Positions 26,375 through 34,450 of a DNA stretch of 40,846 nt are shown here, piece after piece. Below the pieces are notes generated by a model. It was not told where the DNA came from, ran no database searches, and saw only the letters and a list, made by a program, of their open reading frames with translations. Within the stretch, counting starts at the first letter, position 1; each line of letters opens with the position of its first letter. The translations under genes and the position numbers were made by a program. This DNA is from JBNKHH01 sp050290245 (GTDB lineage Bacteria > Pseudomonadota > Alphaproteobacteria > Rhodobacterales > Rhodobacteraceae): contig JBNKHH010000042.1 of NCBI GenBank assembly GCA_050290245.1, positions 1-40,846 of the forward strand, written 5' to 3'.

Positions 26375-26734
26375 TCATGCCACCCAGGTCCCGTCAAAGG
26401 CGTCGGGGAACGAAGCCCGTGCGCGGCCTTCGTCGATCTGCAACAGCGCATCGTAGCTTGCTGGATCGAAAGGATCCTCGGCCGCGATAACTTCGCGGCC
26501 AAACAACCATGAGAGACGTCCCGCATCGAGATTCCCACGTTCGAAAGGTTCGTCGCCAAAATGATTCCAGAGGCAGGCCATGAAAGCTGCGTCGGCATTG
26601 CGGTCGGCGGGTCTTCGGTCGGCAAAACGCTCGCGCGCAACGAGCGGCGTGACCCCCTTGGGGTTTGCGCGACGGATCGTGAATTGAAAATCAGTGCCGG
26701 GGAACCGGCCGGGGAAGCCTTTGTGCTTCAGCAT
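26375..26734 (-). CDS. Unknown 119-residue protein between the pcc genes
   Basis: A soluble protein with no signal peptide or membrane segment that I do not recognise. It is rich in Phe, Arg, Asp and Trp (GRFPGTDFQFTIRRANP, FMACLWNHFGDEPFERGN, RLSWLFGREV), with many acidic residues in the C-terminal half. The ATG at 26734 follows GGAGG with 7 bases between, a good ribosome site. It is on the same strand as pccB, the small lipoprotein gene and pccA. My impression is that such a gene sits between pccB and pccA in other Rhodobacterales, which would hint at a role near the carboxylase; this was not checked. Confidence 0.7.
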   Translation of the reverse strand: MLKHKGFPGRFPGTDFQFTIRRANPKGVTPLVARERFADRRPADRNADAAFMACLWNHFGDEPFERGNLDAGRLSWLFGREVIAAEDPFDPASYDALLQIDEGRARASFPDAFDGTWVA

Positions 26735-26763
26735 GGGCCCGCCTCCAAGGCGAGGGCCCTTGA

Positions 26764-26787
26764 CCGGGCGCTTTGAAAAACGCCCGG
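26764..26787 (-). terminator. Hairpin after the 40-residue lipoprotein gene
   Basis: CCGGGCG and CGCCCGG are perfect 7-base arms around a 10-base loop, starting 16 bases after the small lipoprotein stop on the minus strand. No T-run follows. Possible terminator, or a processing and stabilising hairpin between the two genes. Confidence 0.5.
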
Positions 26788-26803
26788 CCTTAGGAAGTAC
26801 TGA

Positions 26804-26926
26804 TTAGTACTTCGACATCGTGGGCTCTTCCATGACCGGCTCTTCGACCATGACTTCTTCTTGCTGAGCGCAAGCAGCAACGACGGTGAACAGGCACAAG
26901 GCCAGAAGGGTTTTGGTGATCGACAT
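26804..26926 (-). CDS. 40-residue acidic lipoprotein
   Basis: A very short gene with a strong ribosome site (AAGGAGG, 5 bases before ATG 26926). Residues 1-19 (MSITKTLLALCLFTVVAAC) are a lipoprotein signal with the lipidated cysteine at C19. The mature peptide has only 22 residues, is acidic and quasi-repetitive (EEVMVEEPVMEEP) and ends SKY. It is comparable in size and plan to entericidin-like lipoproteins, though the acidic tail differs. It lies downstream of pccB and is followed by a hairpin. Function unknown; the coding call rests on the ribosome site, lipobox and clean stop. Confidence 0.75.
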   Translation of the reverse strand: MSITKTLLALCLFTVVAACAQQEEVMVEEPVMEEPTMSKY

Positions 26927-26951
26927 GACTGCCTCCTTCGATCCGAAAGAA

Positions 26952-27004
26952 CCGGACTTTCCATCCGGCTCATAAGTTTGTCCCGCACATTCAAAACAAT
27001 GTGC
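26952..27004. promoter_or_regulatory. Two inverted repeats upstream of the 40-residue lipoprotein gene
   Basis: GCACATT (26985-26991) and AATGTGC (26998-27004) are perfect 7-base arms around CAAAAC. CCGGA (26952-26956) and TCCGG (26964-26968) form a second stem that on the minus strand is followed by TTCTTTC. The second could end a pccB transcript; the first may be a regulator site for the lipoprotein gene. The rest of the 240-base gap to pccB shows a further weak stem at 27104-27122. Confidence 0.35.
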
Positions 27005-27166
27005 AAGGCGATACTAACCGACCGAAAACCCATAGCCAATGAATGGTTACATGCGCCGGCGGTTATTTGTTGATTACCGCATTTTTGCTGCAGGATTCCA
27101 GCCCTTCCAAGCAGCGTGGAAGAATTCCGCCTGCTGTGGCAGGAAAGCAGCAATCGCAACCCATTA

Positions 27167-28699
27167 TTAAAGCGGGATATTGTCATGCTTTTTCCACGGG
27201 TTCGAAAGTTTCTTTGTGCGCAGCGACGCGAAGGCACGGCAGACACGGCGCCGGGTCGAGTGCGGCAGAATGACCTCATCGATGAAACCACGCTCGGCCG
27301 CACGAAACGGATTGGCGAAATTGGCTTCGTATTCGGCAGTCCGCGCAGCGATTTTCTCTGGGTCTCCGAGTTCTGAACGGTAAAGAATTTCGGTCGCGCC
27401 CTTCGCCCCCATCACTGCAATCTGTGCCGTGGGCCAGGCATAGTTGAAGTCTCCGCGTAAGTGCTTTGAGGCCATAACATCGTAGGCGCCGCCGTAGGCC
27501 TTGCGCGTGATAACAGTCACCTTTGGCACCGTAGCCTCGCCATAGGCAAACAAGAGCTTTGCGCCGTGCTTGATCACGCCGCCATATTCCTGGCTGGTTC
27601 CGGGCAGGAATCCCGGAACGTCGACGAAGGTCAGAATCGGAATTTCGAATGCATCGCAGAAGCGCACGAAACGTGCGGCCTTGCGCGAAGAATCGATGTC
27701 CAGAACACCGGCCAGAACCATCGGCTGGTTTGCGACGACGCCGACGGTCTGGCCTTCGAGCCGTATGAAGCCGGTGATGATATTTCCGGCATAATCTTTC
27801 TGGATTTCGTAAAAGTCGCCTTCGTCCGCTGTTTTCAGGACCAGCTCCTTCATGTCATAGGGCTGGTTCGGGTTCGATGGAATCAACGTATCCAGACTGT
27901 CATCGACACGCTCGGGATCGTCGAAGAATGGGCGCGACGGCGCCTTGTCACGGTTGTTCAATGGCAAGAAGTCGAACAGGCGGCGAATCTCGGCAAGCGC
28001 CTCGACGTCGTCCCTGAAGGCGCCATCGGCAACCGAACTTTTCTTGGTGTGGGTCGAAGCACCGCCCAACTCCTCGGCAGTAACGACCTCGTTGGTGACC
28101 GTCTTTACCACGTCCGGTCCGGTGACGAACATGTATGAGCTGTCCTGAACCATGAAGATAAAGTCGGTCATCGCCGGGGAATAGACCGCCCCACCGGCGC
28201 AGGGCCCCATGATAACACTGATTTGCGGCACGACGCCCGAGGCCATGATGTTGCGCTGAAAGACCTCTGCATAGCCGGCCAGCGAGGCGACACCTTCCTG
28301 GATGCGCGCGCCTCCCGAGTCATTCAGACCGATGACAGGCGCTCCGTTCTGGATCGCCATATCCATGATCTTGCAGATTTTCTGAGCATGAGTTTCAGAC
28401 AACGAGCCACCAAAGACGGTAAAGTCCTGGCTGAAGACATAGACCATCCGTCCGTTGATCGTGCCCCATCCAGTGATGACACCATCACCCGCGGGCTTTT
28501 GCTCGGCCATACCGAAATCGGTCGTCCGGTGAGTTACGAACATGTCGAATTCTTCAAAGCTGCCCTCGTCCAGCAAGAGCTCGACCCGCTCACGCGCGGT
28601 CAGCTTGCCCTTGGCGTGCTGCGCAGCCACGCGCTTTTCGCCCCCACCGACACGGGCGTTCGCCCGGCGTTGCTCCAATTCAGCTAGAATGTCGGACAT
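27167..28699 (-). CDS. pccB: Propionyl-CoA carboxylase beta subunit (carboxyltransferase)
   Basis: A 510-residue carboxyltransferase that moves the carboxyl group from PccA-biotin to propionyl-CoA, giving (S)-methylmalonyl-CoA. Both crotonase-like halves are present: GLNDSGGARIQEGVASLAGY with GPCAGGAVYSPAMTDF in the first, and FVDVPGFLPGTSQEYGG with KAYGGAYDVMASKHLRGD in the second. The N-terminal AKGKLTARERVELLLDEGSFEE is typical. The ATG at 28699 follows ggaggggg; the longer open frame would cross the divergent promoter. Tandem regulator-type boxes lie 76-130 bases upstream, which suggests control by the ScfR-like regulator at 30156. Confidence 0.96.
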   Translation of the reverse strand: MSDILAELEQRRANARVGGGEKRVAAQHAKGKLTARERVELLLDEGSFEEFDMFVTHRTTDFGMAEQKPAGDGVITGWGTINGRMVYVFSQDFTVFGGSLSETHAQKICKIMDMAIQNGAPVIGLNDSGGARIQEGVASLAGYAEVFQRNIMASGVVPQISVIMGPCAGGAVYSPAMTDFIFMVQDSSYMFVTGPDVVKTVTNEVVTAEELGGASTHTKKSSVADGAFRDDVEALAEIRRLFDFLPLNNRDKAPSRPFFDDPERVDDSLDTLIPSNPNQPYDMKELVLKTADEGDFYEIQKDYAGNIITGFIRLEGQTVGVVANQPMVLAGVLDIDSSRKAARFVRFCDAFEIPILTFVDVPGFLPGTSQEYGGVIKHGAKLLFAYGEATVPKVTVITRKAYGGAYDVMASKHLRGDFNYAWPTAQIAVMGAKGATEILYRSELGDPEKIAARTAEYEANFANPFRAAERGFIDEVILPHSTRRRVCRAFASLRTKKLSNPWKKHDNIPL

Positions 28700-28773
28700 C
28701 AATCGCCTCCCCCTCCAACGGGTCCTTGGTTTCGGTACGCGTAGCGTGCGAAGCGCATTCACGGAAGGAAATT

Positions 28774-28829
28774 CTTGAAAATTTGCAAAAGCAGCGAAAT
28801 CAAAGCGGAATGAATTGCAAATCTGCAAA
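28774..28829. promoter_or_regulatory. Two tandem TTTGCAAA-type boxes between pccB and the MFS gene
   Basis: CTTGAAAATTTGCAAA at 28774-28789 and ATTGCAAATCTGCAAA at 28814-28829 are each two adjacent 8-base boxes in the same phase. The two pairs start 40 bases apart, about four helical turns. The same design recurs before the ScfR-like regulator gene. PccR of Rhodobacter sphaeroides, as I recall, recognises paired TTTGCAAA boxes, there separated by 4 bases; here the spacing is zero. Confidence 0.6.
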
Positions 28830-28878
28830 CCCAAACAGGCAATGGACACTTGGAATACACCGGCATACACATTTGGAA

Positions 28879-30093
28879 ATGACACAACGCGTCCCTGTGC
28901 GGCTATTCGATCGCACCACGCCCCCACATATTCTGACACTGGTCCTTATGACTGGTCTTGGCGCCATGAACATGAGCGCCTTCCTGCCCTCTTTGCCCAA
29001 GATGTCGGCCTATTTTCAGACCGACTACCAGGTAATACAGCTTTCTGTATCGATGTACCTGGCGGTGACTGCGGTGTTGCAACTGGCGATCGGTCCTGTC
29101 AGCGACCGTTACGGGCGCCGCCGGGTCACACTGGCCTGCCAGGCGATCTTTGTGGTCGCCACACTCGGCTGCTTGTCGGCCACGACTATCGAAGTCTTCC
29201 TTTTCTTCCGTATGATGCAGGGAGCGGTCGTCGTCGGCCTGGTCCTGTCGCGGGCAATCGTGCGCGACATGGTTCCCCAGGACGAGGCCGCCTCGATGAT
29301 CGGCTATGTCACGATGGGCATGGCACTTGTTCCCATGATTTCACCGACAATTGGCGGAGCCCTGGACGCAGCCTTTGGCTGGCGATCGGTGTTCTGGTTC
29401 CTGGCGCTCGCCGGGGCGGCCGTTATGGCCCTGTGCTTTTTCGATCTGGGTGAAACAGCGAAAGGCGATGGTGTCAGTTTTTCGAAACAGCTTCGGGAAT
29501 ATCCCATACTTCTGAAGTCCCAGAGATTCTGGGGCTATGTGATCGCGGCAGCATCGGCGAGCGGCGCATTCTTCGCCTTTCTCGGCGGAGCACCTTACGT
29601 CGCCTCCGACATTTACCTTCTGTCGCCCCTCTGGTCCGGCATCTACCTTGGTGCTCCCGCCGCGGGCTATGCATTTGGGAATTTCATATCCGGCAGGTTT
29701 TCGGTTCGCTTCGGGATCAACTCGATGATCTACCTTGGAACGGCTCTTTCGGCGGCCGGACTGGCGGCCGCCATCGTATTGACCCTGTCCGGCTTTGGAT
29801 CGGCATTTCTGTTCTTCGGTTCTTGCTGTTTCGTTGGCCTTGGAAACGGCCTGGTCATGCCGAACGCGAGCGCGGGTCAGCTTTCCGTACGTCCGCATGT
29901 TGCCGGGACAGCATCCGGCCTGGGCAGCTCGATCATGATTGCTGGCGGCGCGGCGTTGTCGGTCTTTTCAGGCTTTGTCATCCGCCACGGCGGTGGAAGC
30001 CTGGGCCTGCTGGCGATCATGTTGGCATCGACGCTGCTGGGGCTGGTCGCCATTTCCTTCGTGGTGCGGCGGGAAAAGTCCCTGGCGCTATGA
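28879..30093 (+). CDS. MFS transporter, Bcr/CflA drug-efflux type
   Basis: A 404-residue, twelve-helix transporter. Signature segments are MTGLGAMNMSAFLPSLPKMSAYFQTDYQVIQLSVSMYL (helix 1 region, 14-residue spacing typical of DHA1), the loop GPVSDRYGRRRVTLACQ, and motif C-like MALVPMISPTIGGALDAAFGW. Family members export drugs or metabolites by proton exchange. The ATG at 28879 follows atttggaa. It is divergent from pccB across the tandem boxes and is followed by the regulator gene, so it may be part of the same response; its substrate, perhaps an organic acid, is not known. Confidence 0.88.
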   Translation: MTQRVPVRLFDRTTPPHILTLVLMTGLGAMNMSAFLPSLPKMSAYFQTDYQVIQLSVSMYLAVTAVLQLAIGPVSDRYGRRRVTLACQAIFVVATLGCLSATTIEVFLFFRMMQGAVVVGLVLSRAIVRDMVPQDEAASMIGYVTMGMALVPMISPTIGGALDAAFGWRSVFWFLALAGAAVMALCFFDLGETAKGDGVSFSKQLREYPILLKSQRFWGYVIAAASASGAFFAFLGGAPYVASDIYLLSPLWSGIYLGAPAAGYAFGNFISGRFSVRFGINSMIYLGTALSAAGLAAAIVLTLSGFGSAFLFFGSCCFVGLGNGLVMPNASAGQLSVRPHVAGTASGLGSSIMIAGGAALSVFSGFVIRHGGGSLGLLAIMLASTLLGLVAISFVVRREKSLAL

Positions 30094-30097
30094 ACGC

Positions 30098-30127
30098 TTG
30101 AGTTCTTTGCGAATTTGCGAATATCTG
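30098..30127 (+). promoter_or_regulatory. Promoter of the ScfR-like regulator gene with embedded operator
   Basis: TTGAGT (30098-30103) and TATCTG (30122-30127) lie 18 bases apart. The spacer from 30106 to 30121 is exactly two copies of TTTGCGAA. A protein bound there would block the polymerase, suggesting autorepression. Further half-boxes are TTTGCAGC at 30128 and ATTGCAAG at 30143. Confidence 0.55.
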
Positions 30128-30155
30128 TTTGCAGCTATTCAGATTGCAAGCAGCC

Positions 30156-31553
30156 ATGGCGACGCAGAAACTCTATGCCGGCGCAAAACTGCGCGAGACG
30201 CGAACCCGCCTGGGCCTGACACAAAAGGCCTTTGCTGAACGGTTGGGGGTCTCGCTGCCCTATCTCAACCAAATGGAGAACAACCATCGCCCTGTTTCTT
30301 CTGCAGTGATCTTGTCGCTGGTGCAGGAATTCGACTTTGACGTGAATGAGCTTGCCGTCGGCGAAGGCGAAAGGATGGTCACAGACCTGCGCGAAGCTCT
30401 GGCCGATCCGGTTTTCAAGGACAAGGCGCCACCGCATGTCGATTTGCGGCTGGTCGCCTCGAACGCGCCCGCCGTTGCACGGGCTTTTCTGTCGCTTCAC
30501 CGCGCCTATGTGCAGGCAAATGAACGCCTCGCCTCTCTGGATGCTGCACTGGACCATGATGGCGTGCGGCCGGGAGCATCTCCTTGGGATGAGGTGCGGG
30601 ATTTCTTTCACTACTGTGACAACTATCTGGACGCAGTAGATCGCGCGGCGGAACATTTCATCGGTGGCCGCACGTCTGACCAGGCGGTCAGCCACGCGCT
30701 CGAGAAGCTGAACATCAACCTCCGCGACAGCGAGGATGACACGACGGTTCGCCGCTATGACGAAAAGACAAAGACGCTCTGGCTGTCGGCGTCGGTCCCT
30801 GAATCGACCCGGCGTTTTCAGGCGCTGCACCAGATCGCGCTTGAGACCCAGGAAGATCTGATCGAAGCGACGCTGGATTTGGCCCGCTTCCAGTCCGACA
30901 CGGCGCGCGATATCGCCAAGATCGGGCTGGCGAACTACTTTGCCGGGGCAGCGTTGATGCCCTATGGCGCGTTCCTGGCTGCGGCACGCGAAACGCGCCA
31001 TGACCTCGATCGCCTTTCACGCCGGTTCGGAGCTTCGCTGGAACAGATTGGTCATCGGCTCTCGACCTTGCAGAGACCCGGCGCCAAGGGAGTACCGTTT
31101 TTCTTTGTCCGCGTTGACCAGGCTGGTACCATCACCAAGCGCCACTCGGCCACGCGCCTGCAATTTGCCCGCTATGGCGGCGCCTGCCCGCTGTGGAATG
31201 TGCACCGCGCTTTCGAGACGCCGGGACGGTGGTTGCGGCAGTTGGCCGAAACCCCCGATGGCGTTCGCTACCTGTGCCTTGCGCGCGAAGTTTCGTCATC
31301 CGGCACCGCGTTCCGGGCGCCTGTCAGGCGCTTTGCGATCGCCTTGGGATGCGAAATAAGCCACGCACAGGAAGTGGTCTATTGCGACGGCCTCGATCTG
31401 TCTGATGCCAAAGGCTTTGAGCCGATCGGGATCTCTTGCCGGATTTGCGAACGCCGCGACTGCCATCAGCGCTCGGTCCCGCCATTGGAGAGCGATCTTA
31501 CGATCCAGCACAACCGCCGTGACACCCTGCCCTACGAGGTGGCGGGCGACTAG
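30156..31553 (+). CDS. pccR: ScfR-family (PccR-like) short-chain acyl-CoA regulator
   Basis: A 465-residue regulator. Residues of about 5-65 are an XRE-type helix-turn-helix (KLRETRTRLGLTQKAFAERLGVSLPYLNQMENNHRPV). The long middle has the ImmA/IrrE-like and DUF2083-type features of the ScfR family, with QALHQIALETQEDLIEATL and ANYFAGAALMPYGAFLAAARE. A C-terminal Cys cluster (C428, C431, C436 in CRICERRDC) is also typical. In Rhodobacter the family member PccR senses propionyl-CoA status and controls pccB. The position, 1.5 kb from pccB, and boxes in both promoters support the same job here. The symbol is by analogy. The ATG at 30156 has no clear ribosome site; an upstream in-frame ATG at 30129 falls inside the half-box region. 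Confidence 0.85.
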   Translation: MATQKLYAGAKLRETRTRLGLTQKAFAERLGVSLPYLNQMENNHRPVSSAVILSLVQEFDFDVNELAVGEGERMVTDLREALADPVFKDKAPPHVDLRLVASNAPAVARAFLSLHRAYVQANERLASLDAALDHDGVRPGASPWDEVRDFFHYCDNYLDAVDRAAEHFIGGRTSDQAVSHALEKLNINLRDSEDDTTVRRYDEKTKTLWLSASVPESTRRFQALHQIALETQEDLIEATLDLARFQSDTARDIAKIGLANYFAGAALMPYGAFLAAARETRHDLDRLSRRFGASLEQIGHRLSTLQRPGAKGVPFFFVRVDQAGTITKRHSATRLQFARYGGACPLWNVHRAFETPGRWLRQLAETPDGVRYLCLAREVSSSGTAFRAPVRRFAIALGCEISHAQEVVYCDGLDLSDAKGFEPIGISCRICERRDCHQRSVPPLESDLTIQHNRRDTLPYEVAGD

Positions 31554-31565
31554 CGGCCCTGCACC

Positions 31566-32318
31566 TTAACCGCGCTTGGCCCGTGCCAAGACTTCTTCAA
31601 TGGCCCTGCGGATCAAAGCCAGGCAGTCTGGGTCGGAAAACCGGTGGTCGGCGCCCTTCACAAGCGTCAGCCGCATATCGGGACCATCGGCATGTTCAAG
31701 CAAGCGTATGGCCGTCGCGGTTTCAACAGCCGTATCGGCCGTGCCTTGCAGGAACCTGACCGGGAATGGCAGCGGCAGCGGGTCGCGAAGCACCAGTCGG
31801 CTCCGGCCCTCGTCGATAAGGTGCTTGGTAATTATATAGGGCTCATCGGAATACTCGTTCGGCAATCCGATCTGGCCGTCACGTTCGAGAATTTCGCGCT
31901 GGTCATCATCGAAATGTGCCCAATAACCGTCTTCGGTGAAATCCGGTGCCGCGGCGATGGTGACGAGGCCTGCGACCTTCTCGGGTATGTCACGCGCCAG
32001 CAATAGCGAGATCCAGCCGCCCATGGACGACCCGACCAGGATCTGCGGTCCATCGGTCAATGATGATATTATTGCGCGGGCATCCTCGGCCCAATCGCCG
32101 ATACAGCCCTCCAGGAAATCTCCGGACGACGCACCGTGACCGGAATAGTCGAATCTCAGGAACGCCCGCCCCTGGCCTCGCGCCCATTCCTCAAGATCAA
32201 GCGCCTTGGTGCCTTCCTTATCCGATCGAAATCCACCCAAGAAAACAATGCCCGGCCCATCCCCGGTCGACTGGTTGTAGGCAAGCTGGCGGACGTCGTT
32301 CTTGAATGTTTCGGACAT
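31566..32318 (-). CDS. Alpha/beta hydrolase
   Basis: A 250-residue cytosolic hydrolase with a complete catalytic set: nucleophile Ser in LVGSSMGGW, Asp in FLQGTADTAV and His in GADHRFSD. The oxyanion region VFLGGFRSDKEGTKA and FDYSGHGASSGDFLEG resemble palmitoyl-protein-thioesterase ABHD10-like and esterase-type members, but the substrate is not evident. The ATG at 32318 follows caggag. It is convergent with the regulator gene, 12 bases away, and divergent from thrS, so it is unlikely to be part of the propionate unit. Confidence 0.85.
   Translation of the reverse strand: MSETFKNDVRQLAYNQSTGDGPGIVFLGGFRSDKEGTKALDLEEWARGQGRAFLRFDYSGHGASSGDFLEGCIGDWAEDARAIISSLTDGPQILVGSSMGGWISLLLARDIPEKVAGLVTIAAAPDFTEDGYWAHFDDDQREILERDGQIGLPNEYSDEPYIITKHLIDEGRSRLVLRDPLPLPFPVRFLQGTADTAVETATAIRLLEHADGPDMRLTLVKGADHRFSDPDCLALIRRAIEEVLARAKRG
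31575..31590 (+). terminator. Possible terminator of the regulator gene
   Basis: CTTGGC and GCCAAG are perfect 6-base arms around CCGT, followed on the plus strand by ACTTCTTC. It lies 21 bases after the regulator stop and inside the 3' end of the convergent hydrolase gene. The stem is short and the T-run is imperfect. Confidence 0.35.
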
Positions 32319-32394
32319 GTTGGCTCCTGTGGTGGATGCGAAGCTAAACCATGAGGCGAATGCCGCAAACCGGTGATTTTCCGCCGCGTGGTCG

Positions 32395-32423
32395 TTGACA
32401 GTCTCCGGCCGATCCTCCATGTC
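32395..32423 (+). promoter_or_regulatory. Possible promoter of thrS
   Basis: A perfect TTGACA at 32395-32400 is followed after 17 bases by CATGTC, a poor -10 box. It lies 63 bases before thrS in the 167-base gap to the divergent hydrolase gene. The strong -35 box is the main support. No leader structure of the thrS-operator type is recognised. Confidence 0.3.
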
Positions 32424-32485
32424 CCTCCCGACATAACCCGCAACCGGGCGTTCCGTGGGCGCCAAACTGACGAGGAGACCGGCCG

Positions 32486-34435
32486 ATGGCCCAGATTTCC
32501 CTAACATTCCCCGATGGCAATTCCCGTGATTTCGACGCTGGCGTCACGCCTGCCGAAGTTGCATCCAACATTTCGACGTCGCTTGGCAAAAAGGCGATCA
32601 GCGCGACGGTGGACGGCGCGCATTGGGACCTGGCATGGCCCATCGAAACCGACGCCTCGATCGCCATCCACACGATGAAGGACGATGAGCAGGCACTTGA
32701 ACTGATCCGGCACGACCTGGCCCACATCATGGCCCGTGCCGTGCAGGAGATCTGGCCCGATGTGAAGGTGACGATCGGACCGGTGATCGAGCATGGTTGG
32801 TACTATGACTTTGACCGCTCTGAGCCGTTCACTCCCGAGGACCTGGGCCAGATCGAAGCCAGGATGAAAGAAATCATCAACGCCCGCGACCTCGTTCGGA
32901 CAGAGGTTTGGTCGCGCGCCGAAGCCATCGCCCACTACGAAGCGAACGGCGAGAATTACAAGGTCGAACTGGTCAACGCCATTCCCGACGACGGGCAGCC
33001 GATCCGCATGTACTGGCACGGCGACTGGCAGGACTTGTGCCGCGGCCCGCACCTGCAACACACGGGCCAGGTGCCTGCGGATGCCTTCAAGCTGATGAAC
33101 GTTGCCGGCGCCTATTGGCGGGGAGACTCGTCTCGTCCGATGCTCCAGCGCATCTACGGTGTCGCCTTCAAGAACCGGGACGATCTGAAAAAGCACCTGA
33201 CGATGCTGGAAGAGGCCGCCAAGCGCGACCACCGTCGCCTGGGCCGCGAGATGGACTTGTTTCACATGCAGGAAGAGGCGCCTGGTCAGGTGTTTTGGCA
33301 CCCCAACGGCTGGACAGTCTATACGACGCTGCAGGATTACATGCGCCGCCGCCAGCGCGACGGCGGCTATGTCGAGGTGAACACGCCGCAGGTTGTCGAC
33401 CGCAAGCTTTGGGAGGCTTCGGGCCACTGGGAAAAGTACCAGGAGCACATGTTCATCGTCGAAGTGGATGAGGAACACGCCCGCGAGAAAGCCGTCAACG
33501 CGCTGAAACCAATGAACTGCCCGTGCCACGTGCAGATCTTTAACCAGGGACTGAAGTCCTATCGCGAGCTGCCGTTGCGCATGGCCGAATTCGGTTCGTG
33601 CAATCGCTATGAGCCGTCTGGAGCACTTCACGGCATCATGCGGGTTCGCGGCTTTACGCAGGACGACGGGCATATCTTTTGCCGCGAGGACCAGATCGAA
33701 AGCGAAACCAAGCGTTTCATCGAGTTCCTGAGCCGGATTTACAAAGATCTCGGCTTTGAAGATTTCCGCGTCAAGTTCTCGGACCGGCCCGAAACGCGCG
33801 CAGGATCGGACGAAGTCTGGGACAAGGCCGAAGCGGCACTGATGTCCGCAACCAAGGCCGCCGGTTATGATTTTGAACTGAACCCCGGCGAAGGCGCATT
33901 CTACGGCCCCAAGCTGGAATTCGTGCTGACCGACGCGATCGGCCGGGACTGGCAATGCGGGACACACCAGGTCGATTTCGTTTTGCCTGAACGCCTGGAC
34001 GCCAACTATGTCGGCGCCGACGGGTCGAAACACCGACCGGTCATGCTTCATCGGGCAACACTGGGGTCATTCGAACGCTTTATTGGCATCCTGATCGAAA
34101 ACCACGCGGGGAAACTGCCATTCTGGCTGGCTCCACGACAGGTTGTGGTCGCATCGATCGTCTCCGATGCCGACAACTATGTTCACGAAGCGGTTGCCGC
34201 TCTGAAGGCTGCCGGGATCCGGGCCGAGGCCGATGTGCGCAATGAAAAGATCAACTACAAGATCCGAGAGCATTCGGTCGGCAAAGTGCCGGTAATTCTG
34301 GCCATAGGACAGCGCGAGGTCGAAGAACGAACGGTAACCATCCGGCGTTTGGGCGAAAAGGCAACGTATACGGCCGCGCTGGACGACACGGTAGCCGAGT
34401 TGGCGAGGGAGGCTCTCCCGCCCGACCTGCGCTGA
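32486..34435 (+). CDS. thrS: Threonyl-tRNA synthetase
   Basis: A 649-residue enzyme that charges tRNA-Thr. An N-terminal TGS domain (residues of about 1-62) is followed by the editing domain (HDLAHIMARAVQEIWPDVKV, with CRGPHLQHTG) and the class II core. The zinc ligands are the Cys of MNCPCHVQIF, the His of TQDDGHIF and the His of VMLHRATLGS. Motif 2 is MRVRGFTQDDG, and the anticodon-binding domain ends the chain from about 550. The ATG at 32486 follows gaggaga. A full-length, ordinary copy. Confidence 0.97.
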   Translation: MAQISLTFPDGNSRDFDAGVTPAEVASNISTSLGKKAISATVDGAHWDLAWPIETDASIAIHTMKDDEQALELIRHDLAHIMARAVQEIWPDVKVTIGPVIEHGWYYDFDRSEPFTPEDLGQIEARMKEIINARDLVRTEVWSRAEAIAHYEANGENYKVELVNAIPDDGQPIRMYWHGDWQDLCRGPHLQHTGQVPADAFKLMNVAGAYWRGDSSRPMLQRIYGVAFKNRDDLKKHLTMLEEAAKRDHRRLGREMDLFHMQEEAPGQVFWHPNGWTVYTTLQDYMRRRQRDGGYVEVNTPQVVDRKLWEASGHWEKYQEHMFIVEVDEEHAREKAVNALKPMNCPCHVQIFNQGLKSYRELPLRMAEFGSCNRYEPSGALHGIMRVRGFTQDDGHIFCREDQIESETKRFIEFLSRIYKDLGFEDFRVKFSDRPETRAGSDEVWDKAEAALMSATKAAGYDFELNPGEGAFYGPKLEFVLTDAIGRDWQCGTHQVDFVLPERLDANYVGADGSKHRPVMLHRATLGSFERFIGILIENHAGKLPFWLAPRQVVVASIVSDADNYVHEAVAALKAAGIRAEADVRNEKINYKIREHSVGKVPVILAIGQREVEERTVTIRRLGEKATYTAALDDTVAELAREALPPDLR

Positions 34436-34450
34436 TGGCCTTTGGGAGGA

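Noticed and set aside
32501..34051. Long minus-strand frame opposite thrS
   Set aside because: It is a shadow of the synthetase gene, with no plausible start or domain.
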